Source of the DNA: Cornus controversa
Lineage: Eukaryota > Streptophyta > Magnoliopsida > Cornales > Cornaceae
Assembly: GCA_026545225.1 (NCBI GenBank)
Contig: CM048849.1
Coordinates: 9,636,041 to 9,700,040, forward strand
Direction: 5' to 3'
DNA length: 64,000 nt
Numbering within the stretch: position 1 is the stretch's first letter; every line of letters begins with the position of its first letter. The position numbers and the translations under genes were made by a program. The notes under the pieces are model-generated. The model was not told the DNA's origin. It did no database searches and saw only the letters and a program-made list of their open reading frames with translations. Below, one piece after another: positions 11,978 through 23,943 of this stretch.

Positions 11978-12830
11978 ATTCCGTCCTCGGAATTCAGCTC
12001 ATACCCGAAAGAAAACTCTGGATACTTTGCTTTCATTTCATCCTCCCTTTCCCAAGTGGACTCTGCCTCGCTATGGTGGCTCCACTGAACTCGAACTAAT
12101 GGAATGGTCTTAGAACGAAAAACCTGATCCCTACGGTCAAGAATACAATAAGGTTGCTCTACATATGTTGCATCTTGCTGCAACTCAATCTCTCCAACCC
12201 CAATGTGCTGCTAAGTATCCTCATCTCTAAGGAACTTCCGTAGCATTGAGACATGAAAGACATTGTGCACCCTATGCATAGTGTCCGGTAACGCCAGTCT
12301 ATACGCTACCGCTCCCACCCTGTCGGTAATCATAAAAGGACTTATAGAACGAGGTGCCAGCTTCCCTTTCCTTCTGAACCGTATAACTCCCTTCATGGGG
12401 GAAACCTTGAGCAGAACTTGATCCCCCACTTTGAACTCTAGTGCACGAGTTCTTCGGTTAGCATAACTTTTCTGTCTGCTCTGCGCAGTCCACATACGGT
12501 CTCTAATAAGGACAAATTTTTCTGACTTGTCCTTAATGAACTCAGGGCCCAAAAACCTATTCTCTCCAACTTCTAACCAGCAAATCGGTGATCTACACTG
12601 TCGTCCGTACAGAGCCTCAAATGGTGCCATACCAATAGTCTTTTGATAACTATTGTTATAGGCAACCTCAACCAACGACAAATAAGTCTCCCAATTGCCC
12701 TTGAAGTCTAGTACACATGCTCGCAACATATCCTCCAAAATCTGATTAACCCTCTCAGTCTGACCATCGATCTAAGGGTGATAAGTTGTACTGAGGTGCA
12801 GAGCTGTACCCATTGCTTGCTGAAAGCTCT
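11978..12830 (-). pseudogene. Gypsy integrase, C-terminal half
   Basis: Minus-strand frame with the integrase tail features of Ty3/gypsy: DGQTERVNQILEDMLRA, then VEVAYNNSYQ, PFEALYGRQCRSP, KVGDQVLLKVSPMKG, HNVFHVSMLRKF and, at the end, VRVQWSHHSEAESTWE. The region cuts and joins retroelement DNA in the host nucleus. Lesions: a TAG in the YHP(Q)IDGQTE motif near 12772 and a stop between LRDEDT and QHIGVGE near 12209. The catalytic core upstream is not readable as an open frame. Confidence 0.85.
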
Positions 12831-14048
12831 CCCAAAACCCTGAAACAAAACTCGAATCTCTATCCGATATAATGGACAAAGACACACCATGAAGCTTCAC
12901 TACCTCTGCAATGTAAAGCTTCGCGTATTACTCTGAGGTGTAACTCGAGCAAACTGACAAGAAATGTGCTGATTTCGTCAACCTATCCACTATCACCCAA
13001 TAGCATCATGATTTCGCTGTGAGGTGGGAAGTCCCACAATGAAATCCATAGAGATGCTCTTCCACTACCACTCCGGTATAGGCAGTGGTTGCAAAGACTC
13101 TGGCGGTCTCTGGTGATCAATCTTGATCATCTGACAACTGCTGCACTTAGAGACAAATATGGTTATGTCCCTCTTCATGCCTGCCCACCAAAACTGTCAT
13201 TTTCATGTTTTGGTACATCTTATCCCCTCCCAAGCGTACCAAAAATAGAGAACCGTAGGCCTCACTAATCATGCTGCCCCCATTTGTACCCATCGTATAA
13301 AATGGTACCTATCCAGATTTCAACTCAGCCACCTTCTCTATGCACTACGGGTCAGTAAGCTAATCTAAAATTACCCTCCAAATAATAGCAGGTGTGACCA
13401 TTACACACGTTACAAAAAAAAGAAGCTAAATCATCAACGTTTTTCTTATGAGAACATATACTGCAACCTTTTATGGTTGCTGAACAAAAGTCTTTCTCAA
13501 GAGATAATGTCACCAGGTCCTCAAGGCATAGTCCACACACACCCCAGACCCTGCAATGACGTATCGGTACATACCAAGTACTTAAGGCCACTCTAAAGGG
13601 TAGCTAGAATAGGTGCAGTTGTCAACCTGTTCTTCAACTCATCAAACGCCGTCTAACAAGAATAATTGGAAACGAAAAGCACACCCTTTTTAGGTAAATG
13701 GGTGAGAGGGCTAGCAATCCTGGAAAAGCCCTTAATGAATCTACAACAATAACCAACTAACCCCAGAAAACTATGAATCTCCGTGGGTGAGCTAGGTTGC
13801 CCCCACTCCATATCGCGGACACCTTGCTTTGATCAACCGCTATCCCTTCTCAAATACTATATGACCCAATAATTTCACCTCCCTCTGCCAGAAATCATAC
13901 TTCTCAAACTTTGCATAAAACTGATTATCTCTCAGTGTCTACAAAATGATACAAAGATGTCTGGCATGATCCTCCTCTGACCTAGAAGTAGGCCTGGTGC
14001 CTAAAGCTAGGTAAATTACAAAGTCTATCTCACGACTCGGTGGTAGTC
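12831..14048 (-). pseudogene. Gypsy reverse transcriptase/RNase H/zinc-finger remnants
   Basis: Decayed pol between integrase and protease. Minus-strand fragments read FLGLVGYCCRFIKGFS and PLTHLPKKG (13600-13760) and [12 protein letters not shown] (about 13880-13910), which match the thumb/connection part of gypsy reverse transcriptase. SEEDHARHL follows GTRPTSR directly near 13970-14010, so the catalytic palm with its YxDD motif has been deleted. Many stops and frame changes. No product is possible. Confidence 0.65.
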
Positions 14049-14470
14049 CTAGAATTTCCTAAAACACATCCTGAAAGTCTCGTACCACTGGAATGGGATC
14101 CGTAGAAACTGTATTTCCCTCTGGAGACTCCTTACTAATAAAGAATAGGCGAGTTCTAGACCCTTCATTTGATTGTGGTATAACAACCAAATACACCTCC
14201 TCACACGGTATAACAAAAGAATTGCCTGATCATGGCAATTGACATGGGCATGATAATTCGATAACCAATCCATCCTGACTATAACATCATATGAATTCAT
14301 GTCTAGGACCAATAGGTCCACTAAGAACCTGAGATTGCCAATGCCTATAGTGACTTGACTACAACGTTCCCGTAATACTGTACTAACTCCCAATGGTGTA
14401 GTTATAGTAAGTTGAGAACTACACGACTGAGTAAGTATACCCGATATCCTAACAAACGATTGAGACACAA
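14040..14470 (-). pseudogene. Gypsy retropepsin-like protease remnant
   Basis: The minus frame includes LLVLDMNSYDVIV, MDWLSNYHAHVNC and a VRSFQREIQFLRIP linker, the order of Ty3/gypsy protease followed by the reverse-transcriptase entry (VRDFQDVF-like with a stop). The catalytic D(T/S)G motif upstream is not seen cleanly. It flanks decayed gag at higher coordinates. Confidence 0.7.
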
Positions 14471-14499
14471 AAGAGTGAGATGCCCAGTATCAAATAAGA

Positions 14500-15180
14500 A
14501 CACAATCAAAGTTACCCTTTTATCGGAACCCTACCCTCGATCACCTGAAGAATCTGCTCATCATATGGCATGACGCTGTAAACCCCCCCATAGTTCATTT
14601 ATTAAACATATTGCCCTGCTATTTCCATTTTTTTCCCCACTATCTGGCTAGCGGAGTATCTATCATTTCGTTTCTCCCCTATCATTTCCTATACTCCCTC
14701 CTTATTTGACAGTGCTGCAATGCAACATCAACCACCTGAGTGTAAGTGAAATAAACTATAGTACCCACAATAACCTGTTGAGTAGTCTAAATCAATCCCT
14801 TCACAAAATAGCTCACCTTATTCTCTTCAGTGTTCACCTCCTTAAGTGCAACAATGATAAATTAGTCAACTTCTGCTCCGACCCTGCGATTGTCCTATCC
14901 TTCTTCTGTAAGTCCAGGAATTCCCTCATGTGAAATACTTTTGAATCCTTCCCAACTGTTAGGTTGTTCCACTGGTAATGGAATACGCACCATTTACAGT
15001 GGCTGCTGTGGTGGCGGCTGATTCTAAAGAGCAGTCGCCACTCCTGTACCTACAGCCTAAGTGATCATGGCTACCAAATTGAGAGGAAGTCCAACATTTC
15101 CATCCTGAACATTATCCTGACCTTAGTTGTGGTTCGCTTTCCTCCTCCTACAGGGCGACATCTAAATAAGATCCCAATAA
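14500..15180 (-). pseudogene. Gypsy gag remnant
   Basis: Minus-strand frames starting near 15160 read M(S)PCRRRK, NQGQ, and VAMITQAVGTGVATALQNQPPP, then PLPVEQPNSWEGF, followed by stops. The N-terminal MSPRRRR-type start matches the gag starts of the sister copies at 45461 and 49161. Only about the first 100 codons are recognisable. Confidence 0.6.
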
Positions 15181-15294
15181 TAGACTAAGATATATAGAGT
15201 ACAATAAACCTTCTACTTAGATTCTATTTATCAGAATACGCAATGCGGAAGATACCTTACGACGGACCCTACAGACCCGAGGATACTTGAACTT

Positions 15295-15313
15295 GGAATG
15301 CTCTGATACCAAA
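15295..15313 (-). other. Primer-binding site (tRNA-Met type)
   Basis: The minus strand reads TTTGGTATCAGAGCATTCC immediately after the LTR end. TGGTATCAGAGC is complementary to the 3' end of initiator tRNA-Met, the usual primer of this class. Confidence 0.85.
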
Positions 15314-17771
15314 TGAAATACCCCCAGAAAATTTCGCACATGAGGTGGCCAGTCTCATACACAAAACCTGGGAAATACATACAACTGGTAGCAACAAGCA
15401 TAGAATACAAAAGACAGACTAAAATAAATTCTAAAAGCTGAACAGAAAATTCCACTGAATTGAAATAACCGATAAATAAATAGTTATATGCCTGGTAATA
15501 CAATTTGGGGTTGAAATCGGCAATCCTGACACGCCGGGCAATCCTGACATGCCAAATAAAATGCATAGATACCTTATTAGGTATGGGCGATCCTGACACG
15601 CCGGACAATCCTTACATGCCAACTAAAATACATAGATACCTTATTAGGTATGGGCGATCCTAACACGCCGGGCAATCCTTACATGCCAAATAAAATGTAC
15701 AGATGCATTTCCAATATGAAACATAAAATAGATAAGGTATATTATGACTTTAATTTGCACAAACAACTAATTAAATTTATCTGCTATGCAATTATCACCA
15801 TATGACAAATCGTCCACAAGTAAACCATGATCAAGTATTCCATTGGCATTTATCTTTAAAGGTAAATACATTCAACTAAATCAAATAACCCAAACATTCA
15901 TTATAGAAGCAAATTTTCCAACCCAACCTCCAATGCACTCAAACCTACGAGAGAATCTAAACCTAACTCTTATCTAGGTTTCTGGGCCTTTTCTACTTCT
16001 AAGAACCCTATTAAACCATTCTGGAATTTTCTGCAATTGTTTGGGAAATTTAAAAAAAAAGAAATTTTTTAGCAAGAAGAAAAATAAAACATAATTCGAG
16101 GCGTACGTATACAACCAACACAATCACAAGGGAGATTCATCTTCCCATGAAATTTAAAACCCAAGTGCATTTTAATCCTATAAAGTTACCTAAATTTTTC
16201 CAGAATTTTCTGGAATTTAAAAATATTTTCTAAAAAATAAAAGAATGTGAAAACCCAACTTTTGGACACTTTAAAAATCTATTGCACAACAAGGGAGAAT
16301 TATTTTGAGTTGAAACTTTAAACCCAAGTGTATTTAGCTTCCAGAAAGTTTCAGTAAAAATTTGGGAAATTTTTGAGTTGTAAAAGTATTTTCTAAAATT
16401 ACAGAAAGAGAAAACAACAACTTTTGGGCACTTTAAAAATAAATTGAACAACAAGAGAACATTATTTTGAGTTGAAAATTTAAAAATAAGTGTATTTAAC
16501 ATACAGGAAGATACATTAAAAATTTAGGAATTTTTGGAAATTGTTAAGTATTTTCTAAAATAAAAGAAAGTGAAAAACTCACTTTTTAGACACTTTAAAA
16601 ATTAATCTAAAGACAACGGTAGATTATTTTGACATGAAATTTAAAATACAAGCTCCTTAGACTCCCAGGAAGTTGACATAAAATTTTGCAATTTTTTGGA
16701 ATTATAAAAGTATTTTAAAAAAATGATTTTCCGAGTTTTCAAGTTTTTCCTAAAAATTTAAAAATTAAAAAAAATATATCAAAATAATTCGGAATGGGCC
16801 AATATTGGACCCAGAGGTGGGCCCCCGCGAGTGGGGCCCAAAAACATCTTTCCGGCCACCGGCCGTAGCCAGCGCCGGCAGCACGCGCCCCCACGCGCCG
16901 GCGGCGCTGCCCCCACTCTTTTTTTTTCTTTCTTCTTTCTTCTTCCCACGGCTGAAACTTTAAAGCTCAACAATGGTGGCCGAACTTTCCGACCATTTTT
17001 CGGTCACTTCCGGACACCGAATTGCGCGTATGAATATACCATTGAACTCGTCTCGATCTAAGCAACGCATTGGTACCAAATTCACGCCCTCTCGTGGCCT
17101 AAATAAAAAATGCCCAATTTCAAGTTTCGAAAATCTAAAATTTCAAAGTCAGATTCCTATCAATCTACCCAACGGTTTACAATCAAATTTTCAAGGATTG
17201 TTTTAGGAAGTAAAATCTACCTATTGATCGGAACAATATCCCTCAAAAATGATAAACATAGTAGACCCAAATTTCATGTTCGTATATATATACACCCGCC
17301 TATACAATCATATATACATGTATATACATATGCAAAAATACCCTAAAACAGTACGAAAACTCCAAAATCCTAATGTTTAATTCACAGAATTATTCTTAGC
17401 ATGCAAAATCATTTAATTTCATAATTAAATTCATACAAATTTCTAGCAACATGTCTATACAATTAGCATAATTAATTCTCACAAAATTTATCAATAGAAA
17501 AAAAAAACATACAATTATATACAAATTTCCAAAATAAACACAATCCTCAAACCTAGACTATGCATACGGATTCAAATGGGAAGATAAGAATCAAACTTGC
17601 CTCTTTGACGATTCAAACACTCGTTCACCCGAACTCCTTCTCTCTTTCGTTTACTCTCCTAATTTTTGTGCGTAATGTAAACGGTAGAAACCCTAGTTTA
17701 TTATTATATGTTGTCCTAATCATTTTATTCTATTATTATTATTATTTTTTTTCTAAAATCTAATAACTAAA

Positions 17772-17806
<35 letters not shown>

Positions 17807-18172
17807 CCATAATAATATAACTATAACCATGGCCCAACAACTTAAGCATATCCTTTGCCTAACCATTCCAGCCCAGATTCCTCCCTAGCCCAATCCAAAG
17901 CATTTAAAATATTTAAATCAAATAATACACAATCAATAAACAATTTATATAAATTGATAAAAATAAAAGTAGAGCAATTCACATGAAATGAAAGAATTTA
18001 TAAAGACAACCAATTCACATAAAATAATAATTGTATAAAGACCTAACAATTCACATGAAATGATAAATGCATATAAAGGCATTTCACATCAATTAAAAAA
18101 AATAATAATAATAATATAAAAAAATTTAAATTCTTTAAAATAATAGACGTCTAAATTTTTCGGGGTATTACA
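15314..18172 (-). repeat. Gypsy 5' LTR (right copy, 2.86 kb)
   Basis: Partner of 8375-11956 with the same ends (TGAAATACCCCC ... GGGGTATTACA). At about 15508 it jumps from TACAATTTGG into the minisatellite, lacking some 720 bp present in the left copy. The remainder aligns closely. Confidence 0.9.
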
Positions 18173-18191
18173 CAATCCATTACTCTCGACC

Positions 18192-19489
18192 ATGCCTCCT
18201 CGCAGAAATCCCGAGAGGACATCTCAATAAAAAAAAAAGGCCAAAGTTTTGCATGATTGTGAAGCCTCCCAGTCGAAACCCTCTCCTCCAACTGCTTCGA
18301 GGATTCCTCCACCATCATCGATCACCTCTATTCGATGGTACAAATCCGAGCATCATCGCTTAAATATGAAACAAAGTCCCTCAATCACATCGTTGTAAAA
18401 AGGAAAATCCTGACTCGGACCGAATGCGAGTCTCTAAATCTCAACACATATGACCTATTTGATGCAATAGGTTTCAGAGATTTCGTATCCATGGACATCC
18501 CCTACTATCCAAAGCTTGTGCAACTCTTCTTTGCTCATTTAATCTCGCTTACCGATACCCCCGTATCCACAGTCTACTCATATGTTATCGGGATTGACAT
18601 CATGCCTGATGTAACATCTATTGGACAGATTCTCAATCTTCCCCAAGGAGGTATCCAATACTATACCTCCCACATTTGGTATGAAGGTGCCGATTTCAAC
18701 CCCTTAGAGGTTGTTCGTCAAATAAGTCAAGATAAAACTACCACGAACATCATAAAGGTGAAATTGAGCCAATTAACTGTGGAAGCCCCCCTAGTATACA
18801 ACATAATTATGTATACCATATTTCCCAAATCCGGTGGACGCTCTAATGTCTCGTTCATGGAGGCATTCCTAGTATGGTACGTACTAAATGGTAAGAGATT
18901 TGATCTCTTGTTCCTCATCTTTCGCCACCTACTCGATTGTAAGAAAAATGGTGTCCATCTGTATTATGCTATGCCTCTCACTCGAATTTTTACAACCAAA
19001 TGAGTAAATGTAACCATCTGTAATTCGGTCACTCATGGATTGAGGGACAGACTTAACATCACTATAATAAAAATGATGAAGCTAAGGCAAGATGAGAATG
19101 GACAGTGGTATGATCCCAAACTCACCGGTGGAAATGAAGATAGTCCTGTAGATAGTGAGGAAGAAGAGGAAGTGTTAGGCCACAACGAGCCTATGGAGGC
19201 TGACATTCCTTCATCACAGCATGTGAATGCTCCATTCACTCATGATAGTACATTCCAATTTCCTCAAGATATCCGGGATGTGATAGCAGAAAACTTGGCC
19301 ATTGCCAAGGACAATAGGAAGAAATTGGATGCTTTAACCAAGAAAGTTGATGCACTCGCTATTTCAAGTATCAAGCAATCTAAATTGGAAGATCTTAGTG
19401 ATCGCATTGAGAAAATTTCCAGGCAAGTTGGCTCACATGACGAAAATATGTCCGATCTTCGCCTCGGGTTGGACCTTCCCCCTTTTTGA
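18192..19489 (+). pseudogene. Env-like / putative plant transposon protein ORF
   Basis: It starts MPPRRNPERTSQ at 18192 but hits TAA at 18228-18230. The main frame runs from about 18335 to a TGA at 19001-19003 (222 codons), then continues in the same frame to 19489. The first part (DFVSMDIPYYPKLVQLFFAHL, IDIMPDVTSIGQILNLP) resembles the 'putative plant transposon protein' domain of SIRE-type 3' ORFs. The second part has an acidic run (DSEEEEEV) and a C-terminal coiled coil (KKLDALTKKVDALA ... KLEDLSDRIEKI). One frameshift and two stops show it is dead. The function of this family is not known; an envelope role has been proposed for SIRE elements. Confidence 0.7.
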
Positions 19490-19797
19490 TTTGACCAAAG
19501 GGGACAAAAATTTGCCTTTTGACTTTATGTTGTGACATGCCTATTTTGTGTTTTGATCATGCTCTTTGCACTTATAGTTGTCTATTCTTGTATTTGCAAG
19601 CATGAATATCAATGACATTATCATTTTGCTAAATACAAGTCAAATTGTGCTTTATATGCTATATGATCAAGAAAATTGAAAAACAAATTCTTTCATTCTT
19701 GTTCAAACTTATGCATATTGATAGGGGCAGCAATATCAAAAGCAATCCAAATATCACATAATACATAAATGTTGGTCTTCATCAAAAAGGGAGAGAT
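19490..19797 (+). other. Spacer and polypurine tract before copia 3' LTR
   Basis: AT-rich non-coding DNA ending in the purine run AAAAAGGGAGAGAT at 19784-19797, directly before the LTR start. Confidence 0.7.
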
Positions 19798-21340
19798 TGT
19801 TGACCCGAAGGTTTTGACCTAACAACAATCTTATAATTTTGATTATTACAAATCATTTATGATGTCTTTATTACTAATGTCTTCGTTTAAGTGGTTATAC
19901 TAGTGATCATATATAAAGACAAATTTCAAGGAATCCATCACTTTCAAGGTCAAAGAAATGCCATTCAAAATCAAGTGAACGGATCGTGAAGAAACATCAA
20001 AAAGGAAGCGTTTAAAAGTTTAAAGTCTTCCGTGATAAAAGAAAACATCTCAAACAAGTGACCATTTCCTTCAAGAACTCAACCGATCAATTCACATGAA
20101 AGAAGGGGTAGATAGGATGGTGAGCACTTAGGAAAAAATGTTAAAGTTTATTTGACTTCAAGTAAAGCTCAACTCTTTCAATTTTCATTCACTAAAAATC
20201 TTTTCAAAAATCATTTTTTATCATATGTAGATCTTGATCATCACTCATAGTTCATCATTGTTCATCTTATATGAATGTCCATTCAAAACCTTTTTTAAAA
20301 TGAGGTCTTTGGTATATATCTATAGTTTTGGTCGACTGATGAGGTCCATCAACTGACTGAACAAACCTGGAATTAAATTCAGTAGGCTTTTCAAAATAGA
20401 GGAGTTTCAGTCGACCGAAGTTCTGCTTCAGTCAACCGAAACAAGGATATCGGTCGACCGAATTCTTTCATCAGTCAACTGATAAAATCTGGAAATGAAT
20501 TTCATTAAGCTTTACAATACAGAGGAGTTTCAGTCGACAGAAGCTCAGCTTCAGTCGAATGAAACACCTAGTTCAGTTGACCGATGGAATCATCAATTGA
20601 CTGAAACTTGGTGGTTCAGAAAATTAACGGCTAGTTTCTGCATTTAATGCTCCAAACCACTTGCCCAACTACTTTAAAACGGCCTTGTCTGATTTCCTCT
20701 CTATATAAGAAGATGTTCTATGAATCATAAACTATGAACTTGAGAAAATTATTTCCTGCAAAAATTATTTGTGCATCCAATCTCACTAACTCTGTTTTTC
20801 ATTCAAAGACTTGAGCTTACACTTGTGATTCATTTACTCTCTAGTCTGTGAGCTTACACTTGTGTATCTATCTATTGAGAGAGAAATATCTATTGAGAGC
20901 TTCATATTGTAAATCTGTCTTTTAGAGATTCTTGTATAAAATTCTTCCATTCAAGATGATCAGTTTGATCCAAAGATAGCCTAAAGGAGGTTGTTCATTT
21001 AACAAAGGGTTGGAATGACCCAAGGAATATTAAGAGAAGGAGTTTCTCTTGAGTGAAAAGGTTTTGCACTCCACCTACAAGGAGTAGCCATATTGGATAC
21101 AGGAAGTCTCAAGAGGGGTCTTGAGCCGAGGAGTAGGAATTCTGAACCTCGCAAAAATCATCGTGTCAATTGTGTTTGATTTCTCTATCTCTATCTTGTT
21201 ATATTGTGCTTTAAATTGCTATATTAATTATTGAACGTTTATTGCATAGATAAAAGCTAATTTACAATTTGTCAATCAAAAAATATTCATTGTTTGCCAT
21301 AGACTCTATTCAACCCCCTAGAGTCAATACTTGAGTAACA
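19798..21340 (+). repeat. Copia 3' LTR (1.54 kb)
   Basis: Bounded TGTTGACCCG ... GAGTAACA. It includes about 270 bp (20330-20600) packed with GTCGACTGA/GTCGACCGA variants, a TATA-like CTCTCTATATAAGAAG at about 20697-20712 and transcript-like sequence after it. The 5' partner is outside the window, so no target duplication can be checked. Confidence 0.8.
20697..20712 (+). promoter_or_regulatory. TATA-box region of the copia LTR
   Basis: TCTCTATATAAGAAG follows a GC-mixed stretch and lies about 400 bp after the motif-rich block, the usual U3/R arrangement. Predicted from sequence only. Confidence 0.5.
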
Positions 21341-21342
21341 AT

Positions 21343-22101
21343 ATCTATACATTATATTTGGCATGTCAGGATTGTCAAGCGTATCAGGATCGCCAATACC
21401 TAATAAGGTATGTATACATTATATTTGGCATATTAGGATTGCCTAGATTTAATAAAATACATGCATATGTTTCTTTATTTTGAACTTAAAGAATGTATTC
21501 AGTGTAGTGATAAGGGTTTGTCGGGATAATGTATAAGATGATTTTTATCTTTGAAAACATGAACGAAATAAGAAATAACCTGTATGTTTACACTTATATT
21601 TATCTCTTGTGTTCCTCACACTGAGGGTATGTATATTGGTTCACTGATTGAGATGTAGTAGATAGAACTTTCTCATGGGTTTAACCCACTTTGTTGACAT
21701 TTCATGTCCTAGGAAGGTTCTACTGCGAGGATAGAGTTTTAGGGTTTGGTTGTAGCAGACATCTCATCTCATCAGTTACAGGATAGGAACTTATCTTCTT
21801 CAAGAGTCAGACTATGATATGTTGAGACTTTGATTGTTGTTACGGGATAGGAACTTATCTTCTTGGTCTTTGTAGTTAAGGGGTCATTGGGTTATGGGAC
21901 TTCCAAATTGTATTACCGGATATATACTTGTTTATTTAGCGGTTATTTTTAATTCAGATGAACTTTTTTTTCTGCTTTTAAAAAATTGTTCATTCTATCA
22001 TTTGTATTATATGCTTGTTGCTACCAGTTGTATGTATCTTCTAGATTTTGTGTATAAGACTGGCTACGTCATGCACGAAATTTTGTGGGAGGTATTTCAG
22101 T
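21343..22101 (+). repeat. Truncated gypsy LTR (3' part), plus orientation
   Basis: About 760 bp matching the 3' part of the gypsy LTR family, opposite in orientation to the element at 8375-18172: two minisatellite units (GGTATGTATACATTATATTTGG), the block GTTTAACCCACTTTGTTGA, and the terminal GAAATTTTGTGGGAGGTATTTCA. The 5' half is missing. It starts directly after the copia LTR. Confidence 0.8.
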
Positions 22102-22139
22102 TATGGTGGATGACCAATGCATAATAGACCCTCTCATTC

Positions 22140-22490
22140 CTGCAGTCCAAACTCGAAGCTCCTGGAGCCGGGCCTCCTGCATCTGGGTTTGTTAAATGTA
22201 ATGTTGATGCGACTTTTAACGGTGCTGCTCAAAATGGAGGGGGTGGTGCCTTGTTTCGCAATACTGATGGAGTCATCATTATAATAGCTGTTGTTTTCAA
22301 GCCTTTTCTAGCTGTTAATGCTACTGTTGTTGCTGAGTCTATTTGTTTTAGAAGAGCAATTGACAAAGACTTTAGCTTGTGGGTTTACTCGTATTGTGTT
22401 TGAATGTGACTCGTTGATAGTTTCTAATGCAGTTTTTGAACTGGCTAAACGTATTTCAGATATTCATTAGTTGTTGATGGCATTCAGTTG
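22140..22490 (+). pseudogene. RNase H-like (RVT_3) domain remnant
   Basis: The plus frame reads PPASGFVKCNVDATFNGAA, GGGALFRNTDG, then AESICFRRAID. After a frame change comes GFTRIVFECDSLIVSNAV, then a TAG. This is the N-terminal and central part of the plant RNase H-like domain found at the C-terminus of LINE-type reverse transcriptases and in stand-alone copies (KxNVDA, GxGxxxRdxxG, AExxAxRxA, ExDS motifs). The first Asp (NVDA) and the Glu (AES) are present. At least one frameshift and a stop break it. It could come from a LINE 3' end or a host RNase H-like pseudogene. Confidence 0.75.
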
Positions 22491-22559
22491 GCTTACTCGT
22501 ATTGTGTATTGTTTTGCTCCTTGCTGAGCGAGATGGGTCCAGTTTTGCTATGTAATTTG

Positions 22560-23740
22560 TTGTCAGGGAAAAAATCTGAAAAGCTAAAGTGGAATATTTT
22601 AAAATATATAAAATAGTTTTGATAGAAAAAAAATAAAAAAATAAAAAAGAGTGTTAATGAAATAAGATGTTTCCATTTAAAAAACTATCGACGAATTGAA
22701 CTTTCAAAACTAGCTTTGGTTGTTTAACACTTCTATATATATAATGTGTGTTTGTGGGTTACTAACCGTAGCTCTCTCTACATAACACATAACTCTCTAG
22801 TTTTCTTACTATACTCCTTGGAATTCAACTATTCTAGGCTTGTGGTTTTCAAGAGAAAGCCATATGGTGATGCATTTGGGGGCAAGGAGCCATTAAAGGA
22901 GAGCTTGGAGGAGACTAGAGTGTTCTCATAGTTGAGAATCAATAAGTTCTCCAAGGGTATAATTTCTCATCTCTCTTACTCTAGATACAAATGATTTCTA
23001 CATGAACAAATCAAAAAATGTTTTTCTTCTCTGCTTTGGATATGCTGTTATGCTCCAAGGGAACCTTGTTTGGTTATTTTTTTGTAATCCTCTTGTTCAA
23101 TATACTAACTTACATTACCAAAACAAAAAAATCAAAAAATGATTTGGTTCTGCTATATAAAGACCCATTTCCGACAAAATGCTATATAATCTGTCTTTAT
23201 TAAAAAAAGAGGCACAATATCAATTATCTTAGAACAAGTAAAAATAAACTAAAATTAGAAATAAGAAGGGTTTTGTGCTTGTGACTATCATTACATAATT
23301 GAATATGAACTACATCATCCAGTTTGCAACTTGCAAGTATAAAGCGACACTGACATATAAATTAGGATGGTGATTTTGGTATATGGTGTGATATGCAAAG
23401 ATTAATTTAAACTCTAACACATTAATTAAAACAGACAAATATTAATATATTGTAAAGATAAAGATTAGTAAATGTTTTCTTGAAAGGAGTATTGAAGGAC
23501 ACTAGATTGAAAATAATGTATGCTTAATCAAAATCAGCCATTATAGTGGTTGGTCATAAAGAAAAAAATTTGCTCTTTTTGAACGCCTCATAAAGGCTCA
23601 CATTGTGGGGTTCTATTGTTTTTTTTGGTTGAGGGAGACTACGATGAGTGGTGGAGGATGGACGACAAGTCGCATAGTTACTTTGTGGCAATGGTATTTG
23701 ATTGTTGATTGAGTTAGATCATCGATTTTTCCTCTATCTT
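22560..23740. other. AT-rich DNA without recognisable gene
   Basis: Short open frames only. A TATATATAATGTGTG stretch near 22735 precedes a short frame at 22746-22931 that has no recognisable motif. I see nothing else to support. Confidence 0.4.
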
Positions 23741-23741
23741 A

Positions 23742-23835
23742 CAGATATGGAATGCATTAGTCCGAAGAGCAGGTGATAAAGAGGCTGACTTCTTAGCATA
23801 GAGTGGAGCAAACGACACCGACACCCAAAATAAAT
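23742..23835 (+). pseudogene. Possible C-terminal RNase H edge
   Basis: IWNALVRRAGDKEADFLA followed by a stop and SGAND resembles the final helix of plant RNase H-like domains (VPRxxNxxADxLAKxG). It lies 1.25 kb after the RNase H remnant at 22140-22490 and on the same strand, so the two may be one element split by an insertion. Short match only. Confidence 0.4.
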
Positions 23836-23898
23836 ACCGCATGTATAAGCTAAAAAATAAAAAATTTGAATTCATACCTTCAATCGAAAAGAGAGATA

Positions 23899-23943
23899 TG
23901 TTCACCCCCCCCCCCCCCCCCAACACACACACACACACACACA
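23899..23943 (+). repeat. Poly-C followed by (CA)n microsatellite
   Basis: About 19 C then about 11 CA units. Open frames crossing it are low-complexity artefacts. Confidence 0.95.

Larger units (their letters stand above)
8375..18172 (-). mobile_element. Ty3/gypsy LTR retrotransposon, degraded, TSD CAATC
   Basis: A complete insertion transcribed leftwards. The LTRs are at 8375-11956 and 15314-18172, both bounded TGAAATACCC...TTACA on the plus strand. The target duplication CAATC is perfect (8370-8374 and 18173-18177). A primer-binding site complementary to initiator tRNA-Met abuts the right LTR, and a purine tract abuts the left LTR. The internal 3.36 kb holds decayed gag, protease, partial reverse transcriptase/RNase H and integrase. 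The integrase tail (IPLVRVQWSHHSEAESTWE) suggests a chromovirus-like lineage of the Del/Tekay type, an inference from motifs only. It interrupts the leader of a copia env-like ORF, so it is the younger of the two. Confidence 0.93.
18178..21340 (+). mobile_element. Copia-type element, 3' part with env-like ORF and 3' LTR
   Basis: Env-like ORF, then an AT-rich spacer, a purine tract (19784-19797, AAAAAGGGAGAGAT) and an LTR beginning TGTTGACC. The AAAGGGAGAGATTGTTG junction is the typical end of plant Ty1/copia elements, and a 3' env-like ORF points to the SIRE lineage. pol is not visible, so the copia assignment rests on the junction, the ORF and the LTR tail (CAACCCCCTAGAGTC). Confidence 0.7.

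Noticed and set aside
18727-18918. Minus-strand frame of 63 codons
   Set aside because: Antisense shadow of the env-like ORF.
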